This document shows positions 7,898-16,247 of a stretch of 64,000 bases of DNA, one piece after another. The stretch is taken from assembly GCF_024400215.1 (NCBI RefSeq), contig NZ_CP053748.1, positions 62,001 to 126,000 of the forward strand, written 5' to 3'. Source of the DNA: Massilia sp. erpn (GTDB lineage Bacteria; Pseudomonadota; Gammaproteobacteria; Burkholderiales; Burkholderiaceae_D). The notes under the pieces are model-generated. The model ran no database searches and was not told the DNA's origin. It saw only the letters and a program-made list of their open reading frames with translations. How positions within the stretch are numbered: position 1 is the stretch's first letter; each line of letters starts with the position of its first letter. The translations under genes were made by a program, and so were the position numbers.

Positions 7898-9575
7898 GCA
7901 ATGTCACCCGTTTGATTTCGGCCAGCGTGGTGCCGCCGCGCCGCACCAGCTCCAGCGCCGCCTGGCGCAGGCTGCGCGTGCCGTTTTCATAGGCCGCCGC
8001 CTTGATCTGGCGGATCGGCCGCTTGTCCACGATCAGTTCGCGGATCTCGTCATTCAGCGTGAGGATTTCGGCGATCGAGCGGCGCCCCTTGTAGCCGGTG
8101 CCGCGGCAATCGCCGCAGCCCTTGCCCTGCATGAAGCGGTAGTCGTAGACGTCGGCCCGCGTCAGATTGGCGCCGGCCAGCTCCTCGTCGCCTGGCGTGT
8201 ATTCTGCCGCGCAGTGCGGGCAGTTGATGCGCACCAGGCGCTGCGCCCAGATGCCGTTCAGGGCCGAGACGAAGGCATAGGGATCGATGCCCATATGCGT
8301 GAAGCGGCCGAAGACGTCGAACACATTGTTCGCGTGCACCGTGGTCAGCACCAGGTGGCCGGTCAGGGCCGACTGCACGGCGATTTCCGCCGTTTCGCGG
8401 TCGCGGATCTCGCCCACCATGATCTTGTCCGGATCGTGGCGCAGGATGGAGCGCAAACCCTTGGCAAAGGTCAGGCCTTTCTTTTCATTGACCGGAATTT
8501 GCAGGATGCCGGGCAACTGGTATTCGACCGGGTCTTCAATCGTGATGATTTTTTCGCGGCCGTTGTGGATTTCGGTCAGCGCCGCGTACAGCGTGGTGGT
8601 CTTGCCGGAACCGGTCGGTCCCGTCACCAGCAGCATGCCGTAGGCTTCCTGCGCCAGCACGCGCAGCGTGGCCAGCGACGGCGCGTCGAAGCCCAGCGCT
8701 TCCAGCGTCAGCGAGCCGTAGGACTCGATCATGGCGCGCTTGTCCAGAATACGGATCACCGCATCCTCGCCGTGGATGCTGGGCATGATGGAGACGCGCA
8801 GGTCGATCTCGCGGCCGTTCGACTCGACGCGGAAGCTGCCATCCTGCGGCACGCGGCGCTCGGCGATATCGAGTTCGGCCAGCACCTTCAGGCGCGAGAT
8901 GATCTGCTCGGCCACCTCGATGCCGTTGACGGCGGTGGCGTGATCGAGCACGCCGTCGACGCGGTACTTGACCGCCAGCCCGCCGGCCGTGCTTTCCAGG
9001 TGGATGTCGGAGGCGCCCGCCTTGAGCGCATCGTACAAGGTGGAATTCACCAGACGCACCGCCGGACTGGCCGCCTCCGACACCGAGGCGAAGGACAGCA
9101 CGGCGGCGGTCTTGCCGTCGCGGCGCGAATTGTCGGCGCCCGGCAGCAGGGTATCGACGGCACGCGCCGACTCCTCCTGCTTGGACAGATAGGCCTGGAT
9201 ATCGGCCTGCAGCGCCAGCCGGATCTGCAGCGGCGCCTGCGGCTTGCTGCGCGCCTGGGTGGACAGCCAGGTTTGCAGGTCGATATCGAAGGGGTCGGCC
9301 ACCACGCCCACCACCAGCCCGTCCTGGGCGCGCAGCAGCACGCAGTGGCGCGCCATGGCCTGCGACAGCGGCAACAGGTCGAAGGCCGGCTCGAACGCCA
9401 GCATATCCGCCGTTTCCAGCACGGCCAGGCCAAACGGTTGCGCCAGTTCGCGCACCACCAGGCGCGGTTCCAGTCCGCTCAAGACTTCCAGCTCGTCGAC
9501 CAGGCTGCGCTTGCTGTGCTCGCGCTGCTGGCGCGCGCGCATCAGCAGCGCGGCGTCGAGGGCAGCGTGACTCAT
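7890..9575 (-). CDS. gspE: GspE/PilB-family assembly ATPase
   Basis: Hexameric ATPase that powers pseudopilus assembly from the cytoplasm; 561 residues. An MshE/GspE N-terminal domain occupies about 30-140. The ATPase core has Walker A Gly-Pro-Thr-Gly-Ser-Gly-Lys-Thr-Thr at 319-327, an Asp box (Ile-Glu-Asp-Pro-Val-Glu-Tyr), Walker B Ile-Met-Val-Gly-Glu-Ile-Arg-Asp and a His box (Thr-Thr-Val-His-Ala-Asn). Near the C-terminus two Cys-X2-Cys pairs (Cys-Pro-His-Cys and Cys-Gly-Asp-Cys) form the tetracysteine zinc site of GspE and PilB. The start overlaps the gspF stop as ATGA. All catalytic motifs look intact. Confidence 0.95.
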   Translation of the reverse strand: MSHAALDAALLMRARQQREHSKRSLVDELEVLSGLEPRLVVRELAQPFGLAVLETADMLAFEPAFDLLPLSQAMARHCVLLRAQDGLVVGVVADPFDIDLQTWLSTQARSKPQAPLQIRLALQADIQAYLSKQEESARAVDTLLPGADNSRRDGKTAAVLSFASVSEAASPAVRLVNSTLYDALKAGASDIHLESTAGGLAVKYRVDGVLDHATAVNGIEVAEQIISRLKVLAELDIAERRVPQDGSFRVESNGREIDLRVSIMPSIHGEDAVIRILDKRAMIESYGSLTLEALGFDAPSLATLRVLAQEAYGMLLVTGPTGSGKTTTLYAALTEIHNGREKIITIEDPVEYQLPGILQIPVNEKKGLTFAKGLRSILRHDPDKIMVGEIRDRETAEIAVQSALTGHLVLTTVHANNVFDVFGRFTHMGIDPYAFVSALNGIWAQRLVRINCPHCAAEYTPGDEELAGANLTRADVYDYRFMQGKGCGDCRGTGYKGRRSIAEILTLNDEIRELIVDKRPIRQIKAAAYENGTRSLRQAALELVRRGGTTLAEIKRVTLHA

Positions 9576-10756
9576 GACATTTCTCCCGCCAGATCGAAGA
9601 TCGGCATATACAGCAGCACCACGATGGCGCCCACCACCAGGCCGATGGCGGCCATCAGCATCGGTTCAAAGGTACGCGTGAAACGGTCGATCCAGCGGCT
9701 GATTTCGCCATCGTAGAAAGCCGCCGACTGCGTCAGCATCGGTCCCATATCGCCGGTGCGCTCGCCCACGCGCAGCATGCGCAGCGAGATCGGCGTGGTC
9801 AGGCCATTGGCTTCAAACGCGGCCGACAGCGGCAAGCCCGCCTCGATCATGCCGCGCGCCGCCTGCAAGCCATCGCGCACGCTGGCCGAGACCATGCCCT
9901 GCACCGTCTCGATGGCATGCACGATGGTGATGCCGCCCTCGCTCAGCATGCCCAGGGTCAGGTACAGCCGCGACAACTCGTAAATGCGCACCCGCTCGCC
10001 GATGCCGGGCAGGCGGCCCAGCAGGCGCACCAGGCCGCCGCGCGCCAGCAGGCGGCGCACGCCCAGCACCGCGACAGCCAGCGTCAGCGCCAGGCCGCCC
10101 AGCAAGGCGGCCGTATGCTGGGCGGCGAACTGGCCCCAGCTCAGCATCACTTGCGACATCCAGGGCAGGTTGCGGCCCGCACCCTGGTAGACCTCGGCGA
10201 AGCGCGGCACCACGTAGGCGATCAGGAACAGGCTGACGCCGCCGCCCACCAGCAGCAGGATGCAGGGATAGATGGCGGCGCTGACGATCTTGCCGCGCAC
10301 CAGGTCGATGCGCTGCTGGTAATCGATATAGCGCGCCAGGGAACGCGGCAGGTCGCTGGTGCCTTCGGCCGCCTTGACGATGCCCACGTAGAGAGGGGGA
10401 AACAGCTGCGGCTGGTCGGCCAGCACGGCGGAAAAGCGCCGCCCTTCGCGCAGGCCGGACAGCAGGCGCTCCAGCACGCCGCGCGTGGCCGGACTGCCCT
10501 CCTTTTCCAGCAAGGCTTCCAGCGCTTCGACCACGCCCAGGCCGGCCGTCAGCAGGGCCAGCAGCTCCTGACTGAACAGCACCAGCGACATGGCTTTGCC
10601 GGCGCTGGCGCGCAACGGGCCGCGCAGGGGGCGGATGGCGCTGACATACAGGCCGCGCGCCTCGACCTGGCGCCGCGCATCGGCCTCATCGCGGCCGTCG
10701 ATCACCAGACGGTCGATGCTCATGTCCGGCGACAAGGTGCGAACTTCAAACTGCAT
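9572..10756 (-). CDS. gspF: GspF/PilC-family inner-membrane platform protein
   Basis: A 394-residue polytopic protein with two repeated cytoplasmic T2SSF domains, each followed by hydrophobic segments, and a final helix ending in Tyr-Met-Pro-Ile-Phe-Asp-Leu-Ala. Motifs typical of GspF, including Phe-Ser-Gln-Glu-Leu-Leu-Ala-Leu-Leu-Thr-Ala-Gly and Gly-Glu-Arg-Thr-Gly-Asp-Met-Gly-Pro-Met-Leu, are present. It anchors the assembly ATPase to the membrane. It starts 22 bases after gspG and overlaps gspE by 4 bases. Length and topology are normal for the family. Confidence 0.95.
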   Translation of the reverse strand: MQFEVRTLSPDMSIDRLVIDGRDEADARRQVEARGLYVSAIRPLRGPLRASAGKAMSLVLFSQELLALLTAGLGVVEALEALLEKEGSPATRGVLERLLSGLREGRRFSAVLADQPQLFPPLYVGIVKAAEGTSDLPRSLARYIDYQQRIDLVRGKIVSAAIYPCILLLVGGGVSLFLIAYVVPRFAEVYQGAGRNLPWMSQVMLSWGQFAAQHTAALLGGLALTLAVAVLGVRRLLARGGLVRLLGRLPGIGERVRIYELSRLYLTLGMLSEGGITIVHAIETVQGMVSASVRDGLQAARGMIEAGLPLSAAFEANGLTTPISLRMLRVGERTGDMGPMLTQSAAFYDGEISRWIDRFTRTFEPMLMAAIGLVVGAIVVLLYMPIFDLAGEMS

Positions 10757-10778
10757 GGCCGGAACGCCTCAAATGAAT

Positions 10779-11222
10779 TTATTGGGAAGAGATGTCGGCG
10801 TTTTCGCCTTCGCCGCCGGGCTGGCCATCCTTGCCCAGGGAGAGGATCTCGAATTCGCCCTTGGTGCCGGGCGCCTTGTACTGGTAGGCACGGCCCCAGG
10901 GATCGGGTGGCACGCCCTTCTTCAGATACGGGCCGTTCCATTTGGTTCCGGCCGTGGCCGGCGCAGTCAACAGGGCGGCCAGGCCTTCCTGCGTGGTCGG
11001 ATAACGGCCCACGTCGAGGCGGTAGGTATCGAGCGACTTTTCAAACGCTTCGATCTGGGCCTTGGCAATGGTCACCTCCGACTTGCCCAACTGGGAAAAG
11101 TATTTGGGACCGACATAGGCCGCCAGCAGGCCGATGATGACGATCACCACCAGCAGCTCCAGCAGCGTAAAGCCGCGCGCGCGGCCGAATTTCTTACGGT
11201 CCACCGTGTTCCATGACAGCAT
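10779..11222 (-). CDS. gspG: GspG major pseudopilin
   Basis: First gene of the secretion operon, about 147 residues. The leader ends Arg-Ala-Arg-Gly and the mature form starts Phe-Thr-Leu-Leu-Glu-Leu-Leu, with Glu+5. The C-terminal half has classic GspG marks: Leu-Asp-Val-Gly-Arg-Tyr-Pro-Thr-Thr-Gln-Glu-Gly-Leu, Trp-Asn-Gly-Pro-Tyr-Leu, and an acidic Gly-rich end (Glu-Gly-Glu-Asn-Ala-Asp-Ile) expected to bind calcium. An AGGGAAGGGG Shine-Dalgarno six bases before the ATG at 11222 favours that start; the ATG at 11228 is possible. A GC-rich hairpin sits just upstream of the ribosome-binding site. Confidence 0.93.
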   Translation of the reverse strand: MLSWNTVDRKKFGRARGFTLLELLVVIVIIGLLAAYVGPKYFSQLGKSEVTIAKAQIEAFEKSLDTYRLDVGRYPTTQEGLAALLTAPATAGTKWNGPYLKKGVPPDPWGRAYQYKAPGTKGEFEILSLGKDGQPGGEGENADISSQ

Positions 11223-11612
11223 CCACATCCCCTTCCCTGCCGCCGGCGCCGCCGGCGGAAAAACCAAGATTTCAAGAAGGGCAAAGGCTACCACGCCATT
11301 TAAGGTTTCGACAACTTTTTCTTCGTGTTTTCCCTCTGAAAAAGCGTCCCCTTCCCACCCGGCAGCGGCCGGCGATTTCACAGTCAATGTTGCAAATTAA
11401 ATACATAGCGCCTTGCATTTTATGACAGCCACTTTCATAGGAGAAGCAAAATTAAATTCGATGAAGCGGCAATATAGAGAAATTAGAAACGTTAGTTTTT
11501 TAGACAATTTCGTGTAGGAATTGATATAGTTTTTGGCAATCCGGCGTAGCCAGAAGCGGCCGGCCGCGGCGGCCCCCCCGCCTGTCACAAATTTCACCAT
11601 GAAGGGTATGCT
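11223..11612. other. Divergent intergenic region between gspG and a PEP-CTERM gene
   Basis: About 390 bases without a convincing gene. Next to gspG is an 8-bp perfect GC hairpin (11240-11258, three-base loop) directly upstream of the gspG Shine-Dalgarno. The middle, about 11395-11530, is AT-rich and holds the candidate promoter of the plus-strand PEP-CTERM gene. No clear -10/-35 pair for gspG was found on the minus strand. Confidence 0.6.
11501..11530 (+). promoter_or_regulatory. Candidate sigma-70 promoter of the PEP-CTERM/protease operon
   Basis: TAGACA (11501-11506) and TATAGT (11525-11530) match five of six consensus bases each, with an 18-base spacer. The spacer contains TGTAGGAA (11513-11520), identical to the half-site of the palindrome found at 23727. 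The start codon lies about 80 bases downstream. Confidence 0.5.
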
Positions 11613-12410
11613 ATGAAAAGCCAACGCTCAGCAGTGCTACGTCCATTCCCCCGCGTCCTGGGCGCCGCCCTGCTCGCCGGCCTGGGCGCGCTGGCCGCCC
11701 CCGCCGCCCAAGCCGACATCATCAATTTCAGCGCCACCCAGAATATCGTCAGCGCCACGCTGCAGGCGGGCGACTCGATCTATAACGGCGGCGACGCGTT
11801 CCGCCAGGGCAGCTACCGCTTCGACGTGCAGGATGGCCCGGTGGCGCGCGCCGCCGGCCTGAACGGCCTGGCCGGTGCCCTGATCGATGGCGCCAATCCC
11901 TTCAGCTGCACCATCCTGGCCTGCCCTTCCGGCAACCTGAGCAAGTACTTCGCCGGCCTCAACGATGGCGCCCTGGTGGTCACGCGCGACTATGGCGCCT
12001 CCTTCCGCCTCGATGGCCTCGACTTCGGCTTCATCGCCCCGGTCGGCGACCTGCCCGACGGCGGTTACGGCCAGCTGCGCCTGACCGGTGTGGCCGCCGA
12101 CGGCAGCCAGATCAGCGACGCCCTGAATTTCGCTGGCCAGGATGCGAGCGGCAAATTCAAGTTCAGCAACTGGCTGGCCAGCTCGGCCTTCGCCGGCATC
12201 TCGCTGCGCAGCCTGAGCATCGACGCCTGTCTGTTTACCGATGGCGGCGACTGCGTCAACTCGGCCGCCGATCCGGCCGGCAACCAGGCCCAGTACGCGC
12301 TCGACAATCTGCAGGTGTCGGCCGTGCCGCTGCCGGCCACGCCGGCCCTGATGCTGCTCGGCCTGGCCGGCATGGGCCTGGTGGCGCGCCGCAAGCGCCC
12401 GCGCGCTTGA
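11613..12410 (+). CDS. PEP-CTERM sorting-domain surface protein
   Basis: A 265-residue exported protein: signal peptide ending near Ala-Gln-Ala-Asp (about residue 34), a beta-rich extracellular body of unknown function, and a C-terminal sorting signal. The sorting signal reads Val-Pro-Leu-Pro-Ala-Thr-Pro-Ala, then a hydrophobic helix and an Arg-Arg-Lys-Arg tail. This is a Pro-Leu-Pro variant of the Val-Pro-Glu-Pro motif read by exosortases, and the likely partner is XrtB at 44716-45627. A GAAGGG ribosome-binding site precedes the ATG. The serine protease gene follows after 48 bases and is probably co-transcribed. Cargo role unknown. Confidence 0.85.
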   Translation: MKSQRSAVLRPFPRVLGAALLAGLGALAAPAAQADIINFSATQNIVSATLQAGDSIYNGGDAFRQGSYRFDVQDGPVARAAGLNGLAGALIDGANPFSCTILACPSGNLSKYFAGLNDGALVVTRDYGASFRLDGLDFGFIAPVGDLPDGGYGQLRLTGVAADGSQISDALNFAGQDASGKFKFSNWLASSAFAGISLRSLSIDACLFTDGGDCVNSAADPAGNQAQYALDNLQVSAVPLPATPALMLLGLAGMGLVARRKRPRA

Positions 12411-12458
12411 GTGCAAGCCGCGCCCCCTCCCCGACCGTTTATTGACAAGGAAAGTCCC

Positions 12459-15400
12459 ATGAAACTGCGTCCTATCTCGCTGGCTGTGCTGGCCCTGCTG
12501 TCGAGCGCCGCCCTGCACGCCGGCGCCGATGAAATCCGCCGCTCCTATATCGTGCAACTGGCCGACAAGCCGGTCGCCTCCTACGGCGGCGAAGTGAGCG
12601 GCCTGGCCGCCACCCGCCCCGCGCCCGGCCGCCGCCTCGACGTCAGCGCCGCCGACGTGCAAGCCTATATCGTCTACCTGGAACAGAAAAAGAACGGCGT
12701 CACCGCCAGCGTCCCGACGGCCCAGATCGGCCACCACTACAAACTGGCCTTCAACGGCTTCTCGGCGCGCCTGACCGAGGGCGAAGTGCGCCAGCTGCAA
12801 AAAAGCGCGAACGTGGCCGCCATCAGCGTGGATGAGGAACGCCAGCCCAGCACCAATTTCACGCCCATCTTCCTCGGCCTGGACAAGCCCGGCACGGGCC
12901 TGTGGGACCAGGTCGGCGGCCGCCTGAAAGCCGGTGAAGACATGATCATCGGCGTGGTCGACGGTGGCGTCTGGCCGGAAAACCCGGCCTATGCCGACCG
13001 CGTCGACGCCAACGGCGTGCCGACCTTCGATCCCGCTGCCGAACAGGTGTACGGCCCGGCGCCGGCCGGCTGGCTGGGCGAGTGCCAGACCGGCGAAGGC
13101 TTCAGCAGCAGCCATTGCAATAACAAGCTGATCGGCGCGCGCTACTTCAACGCCGGTTTCATCGCCACCGGCCGCCCCATGCACTGGACCGACTTCGTCT
13201 CGCCGCGCGATTCGGTGGCCGGCCCCAGCGGCCATGGCAGCCACGGCACCCATACCTCGACCACGGCCGGCGGCAATGCCAAGGTGCCGGGCAAGCTGGG
13301 CGGCATTCCGGTCGGCGATATGTCGGGCGTGGCGCCGCGCGCGCGCCTGGCCGCCTACAAGGTGTGCTGGACCTATCCCGACGCCACCAATCCGGACGGC
13401 AGCGGCACGCGCAATTCCTGTTTCGATTCGGACAGCGTGGCCGCCATCGAGCAAGCCGTGCAGGATGGCGTGCATGTGATCAATTACTCGATCAGCGGCA
13501 CCCAGAACAATATCAACGATCCGGTGGAACTGGCCTTCTTCGGCGCCTCGAATGCCGGCGTCTTCGTCGCCGCCTCGGCCGGCAACAGCGGCCCGGCCAA
13601 TACCGTGGCCCACATCAGCCCCTGGGTGACGACGGTGGCCGCCTCCACCCACAACCGTTTCGGCATGGCCAAGCTGAGCCTGGCCAACGGCGCCAGCTAT
13701 GACGGCGCCAGCCTGGCGGCCAAAACCCTGCCGGCCACGCCAACGGTCTTGGCCGCGAATGCCGGCGTCAAGCCTTACGCCAGCCTCTCCAGCGTGGACC
13801 AGACCGCGCTGACGCGCTGCTATACGGCGGAAGACCGCGCCCTGTACGGCGGCAGCGCCGACGCCGCGCTCGACCTGGCCAAGGCCACGGGCAAGGTGCT
13901 GGTGTGCGACCGCGGCTCCTCGGCACGCGTCGACAAGAGCCGCGCCGTGGGCCAGGTCGGCGGCGTCGGCATGATCCTGGTCGACGTCAGCAGCGCCACC
14001 ACCATCGAGGCCGACCTGCACAGCGTGCCCACCGTGCACCTGAAGCGCGACGACGGCATCGCCGTCAAGGCCTGGGTGGCGGCCAATCCGGACGGCGGCG
14101 CCAGCATCGGCAAGGCCACCCTGCAATCGGGTCCGGCCGCGGCGCCGGTGATGGGTGCCTTCTCTTCGCGCGGCCCGAACAAGCACAATGCCAATGTGCT
14201 GAAACCGGACCTCACCGCGCCCGGCCTGGCCATCCTGGCCGGCGGCACGCCGGCCCAGAGCGAAGCCGAGCGCGACGCCATCGCCAACGGCACGCTGACG
14301 CCGCAGCCGGAATGGATCGCCCTGCAAGGCACTTCCATGTCCAGCCCGCACGTGGCCGGCCTGGCCGCGCTGCTCAAGCAGCTGCACCCGGACTGGTCGC
14401 CAGCCGCCATCAAGTCGGCGCTGATGACCACCGCCTATGACACCAAGCCCGACGGCCTGCCCGGCATGCAGGCTGGCACCCTGCCCTGGGCGCAAGGCGC
14501 CGGCCATGTGGCGGCCAATAGCGCGGCCGATCCCGGCCTGGTGTACGACGCCGGCACCATCGACTATCTGCGCTTCATGTGCGGCATTTCCGGTACCCTG
14601 TCGCCCACCACCTGCGGCGCCGTCGGCGCGATCCAGCCGCACAATCTGAACCTGGCTTCGCTGACCGCCGCCACCGTGCTGGGCAAGATCACCTTGAACC
14701 GCAGCGTCACCAATGTCGGCAGCAGCGAAGCGACCTACACCGCCAACGCCAGCGTGCCGGGCTTCAAGGTCACGGTCACGCCGGCCCAGCTGACCCTGGC
14801 GCCCGGCGCCAAGGCCAGCTTCAGCGTCACCCTGACCAATAACGGCGCCGTGGCCGGCGCCTGGAACTACGGTGCGCTGACCTGGACCGACGGCAAGCAC
14901 GTGGTGCGCAGCCCGCTGACCGCGCGCCTGGCCGCCGTCTCGGCACCATCCGTCCTGAGCGGCAACACCAGCAGCGGCAACGTGGCCTTCACCGTGGGCA
15001 GCGGCTATACCGGCGCGCTGGTGACGCAGAAAGGCGGCCTGCAAGCGGCCACACGCGCCACCTACACCGTGCTCAAAACCGGCAATACCGATTCCGCCGC
15101 CGTGGAAGCGGCGTGCAAGGCCGGCGGCGATCCGGGCGTGCGCACCGTCGACTTCGACGTGCCGGCCAATACCCTGGCCGCGCGCTTCGCGCTGTACGAT
15201 GTGGAAACCAGCGGCTACCAGGCCGGCCAGCCGGACGATCTGGACATGCTGGTGCTCGGCCCGAACGGCCAGGCGCTGGCCAATAGCGGCAATGCCACCT
15301 CGAACGAGAGCGTGACCCTGCCGCTGCCGGCCGCCGGCACCTACCGCGTCTGCGTGGTGGGGTATGCGCCGACCAATGGCCGCTCGACCTACACGCTGTC

Positions 15401-15647
15401 GTCCTGGCTGGTCGGCAACGGCTTGAGCGAAGGCGGCTTCAAGGTGAATACCCCGGCCCTGGTGTACAACGCGGGCACGGCGGCAGCCGGCGTCAGCTGG
15501 TCGGGACTGGGCACGGCGCGCCACCTGGGCGCCATCGTCTACCTGGCCAATAACGCGCCGCAGGCCATCAGCTATGTGGAAGTGGATACCACCAATCCGC
15601 TGCCGACCTCGAACGCGCAGCGCGAAACGCCGCCAAACCGTCAATAA
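12459..15647 (+). CDS. Secreted S8 subtilisin-like serine protease with I9, PA and C-terminal domains
   Basis: An exported protease of about 1062 residues. After a signal peptide (1-22) comes an inhibitor-I9-type propeptide (about 26-130). The catalytic triad is visible: Asp168 in Ile-Gly-Val-Val-Asp-Gly-Gly, His262 in Ser-His-Gly-Thr-His, and Ser626 in Gly-Thr-Ser-Met-Ser-Ser-Pro. Asn376 in Ala-Gly-Asn-Ser-Gly-Pro would be the oxyanion residue. A PA-type insertion (about 430-560) separates Asn376 from the serine, as in cucumisin-type proteases. A beta-sandwich (about 680-760) and a pre-peptidase-like C-terminal region follow. There is no PEP-CTERM tail. The start at 12459 has AAGGAAAG upstream. 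It may be a cargo of the adjacent secretion system; that is inference. Confidence 0.93.
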   Translation: MKLRPISLAVLALLSSAALHAGADEIRRSYIVQLADKPVASYGGEVSGLAATRPAPGRRLDVSAADVQAYIVYLEQKKNGVTASVPTAQIGHHYKLAFNGFSARLTEGEVRQLQKSANVAAISVDEERQPSTNFTPIFLGLDKPGTGLWDQVGGRLKAGEDMIIGVVDGGVWPENPAYADRVDANGVPTFDPAAEQVYGPAPAGWLGECQTGEGFSSSHCNNKLIGARYFNAGFIATGRPMHWTDFVSPRDSVAGPSGHGSHGTHTSTTAGGNAKVPGKLGGIPVGDMSGVAPRARLAAYKVCWTYPDATNPDGSGTRNSCFDSDSVAAIEQAVQDGVHVINYSISGTQNNINDPVELAFFGASNAGVFVAASAGNSGPANTVAHISPWVTTVAASTHNRFGMAKLSLANGASYDGASLAAKTLPATPTVLAANAGVKPYASLSSVDQTALTRCYTAEDRALYGGSADAALDLAKATGKVLVCDRGSSARVDKSRAVGQVGGVGMILVDVSSATTIEADLHSVPTVHLKRDDGIAVKAWVAANPDGGASIGKATLQSGPAAAPVMGAFSSRGPNKHNANVLKPDLTAPGLAILAGGTPAQSEAERDAIANGTLTPQPEWIALQGTSMSSPHVAGLAALLKQLHPDWSPAAIKSALMTTAYDTKPDGLPGMQAGTLPWAQGAGHVAANSAADPGLVYDAGTIDYLRFMCGISGTLSPTTCGAVGAIQPHNLNLASLTAATVLGKITLNRSVTNVGSSEATYTANASVPGFKVTVTPAQLTLAPGAKASFSVTLTNNGAVAGAWNYGALTWTDGKHVVRSPLTARLAAVSAPSVLSGNTSSGNVAFTVGSGYTGALVTQKGGLQAATRATYTVLKTGNTDSAAVEAACKAGGDPGVRTVDFDVPANTLAARFALYDVETSGYQAGQPDDLDMLVLGPNGQALANSGNATSNESVTLPLPAAGTYRVCVVGYAPTNGRSTYTLSSWLVGNGLSEGGFKVNTPALVYNAGTAAAGVSWSGLGTARHLGAIVYLANNAPQAISYVEVDTTNPLPTSNAQRETPPNRQ

Positions 15648-15684
15648 GCAGCGCGGGCGCTCTAGCGGAGCGCCCTGCTCCGCC

Positions 15685-15716
15685 AAGGCCGCGAGTCCTG
15701 CCCGCGGCCTTTTTTA
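15685..15716 (+). terminator. Rho-independent terminator after the S8 protease
   Basis: GGCCGCG (15687-15693) pairs with CGCGGCC (15703-15709), extended by two A-T pairs and followed by six T residues on the plus strand. It ends the PEP-CTERM/protease transcript; its T-tract overlaps the stop codon of the convergent gene. Confidence 0.85.
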
Positions 15717-16124
15717 TTGGGCGGCGGCGGACGCGCCGCCAGCCTGGCAGCGGCCGGCGCGACAGACGGCGCCGGGATCGTCCACCAGACTGCAATCGGA
15801 GGCCAGGCCGGCATTCTCCTTGACGCGCAGGGCCTGGTAGCGCTGGGCCAGCGCGTGCAGGTGCGCGCCATCGGTGCTGGCGCTGGACCAGGGCAGATAG
15901 GCCTCCGGTCCGCCGCAAGCCTTGGCGCCCAGCGGCAAGCTATGGCATTGGCTGGAACTGCTGCAACTGTTATGGGCGGCCAGGGCGCGGATGCGGGCCA
16001 GCGTGGCGGCGGCATCGCGCGTATCGACCACGCCGGATGGCGGCGGCGCGGCGGCGGGCGGCGCTGGCGCGGCGCAAGCGCCGCACAGCACGGCGGCCAG
16101 CAGCACGGGAAACAGGATTTTCAT
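15714..16124 (-). CDS. Small cysteine-rich putative lipoprotein, function unknown
   Basis: A 136-residue exported protein. The N-terminus is a signal peptide ending Leu-Cys-Gly-Ala-Cys, an imperfect lipobox at about residue 17, followed by a Pro/Ala-rich linker. The body carries cysteines in a fixed pattern: Asn-Ser-Cys, Ser-Gln-Cys-His, a Gly-Ala-Lys-Ala-Cys-Gly-Gly-Pro-Glu motif, then Ser-Asp-Cys, Val-Cys and Arg-Cys-Gln. This suggests a small disulfide-stabilised periplasmic domain. I cannot assign a function. It is monocistronic, convergent with the protease and downstream of epsA. Confidence 0.7.
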   Translation of the reverse strand: MKILFPVLLAAVLCGACAAPAPPAAAPPPSGVVDTRDAAATLARIRALAAHNSCSSSSQCHSLPLGAKACGGPEAYLPWSSASTDGAHLHALAQRYQALRVKENAGLASDCSLVDDPGAVCRAGRCQAGGASAAAQ

Positions 16125-16247
16125 GGATGGGATCCGGGCAAGGAAAAGCCCATGATCGCGCCGCCCGCCAGGGCGGTCAAGCGGCGCGGTTCCTGCCGAG
16201 GCGTATCGCCGGAGCGGCGGCCGGCCAGGCTGGCCTGCCGCGCAGTC

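Noticed and set aside
12459..15647. Possible PEP-CTERM signal on the S8 protease
   Set aside because: The C-terminus has no Pro-Glu-Pro motif, no terminal helix and no basic tail.
11637..15686. Very long open frame on the minus strand (about 1349 codons)
   Set aside because: It lies antisense to the PEP-CTERM and protease genes, is rich in Arg/Gly/His/Gln low-complexity sequence and has no domains. It arises from high-GC codon bias.
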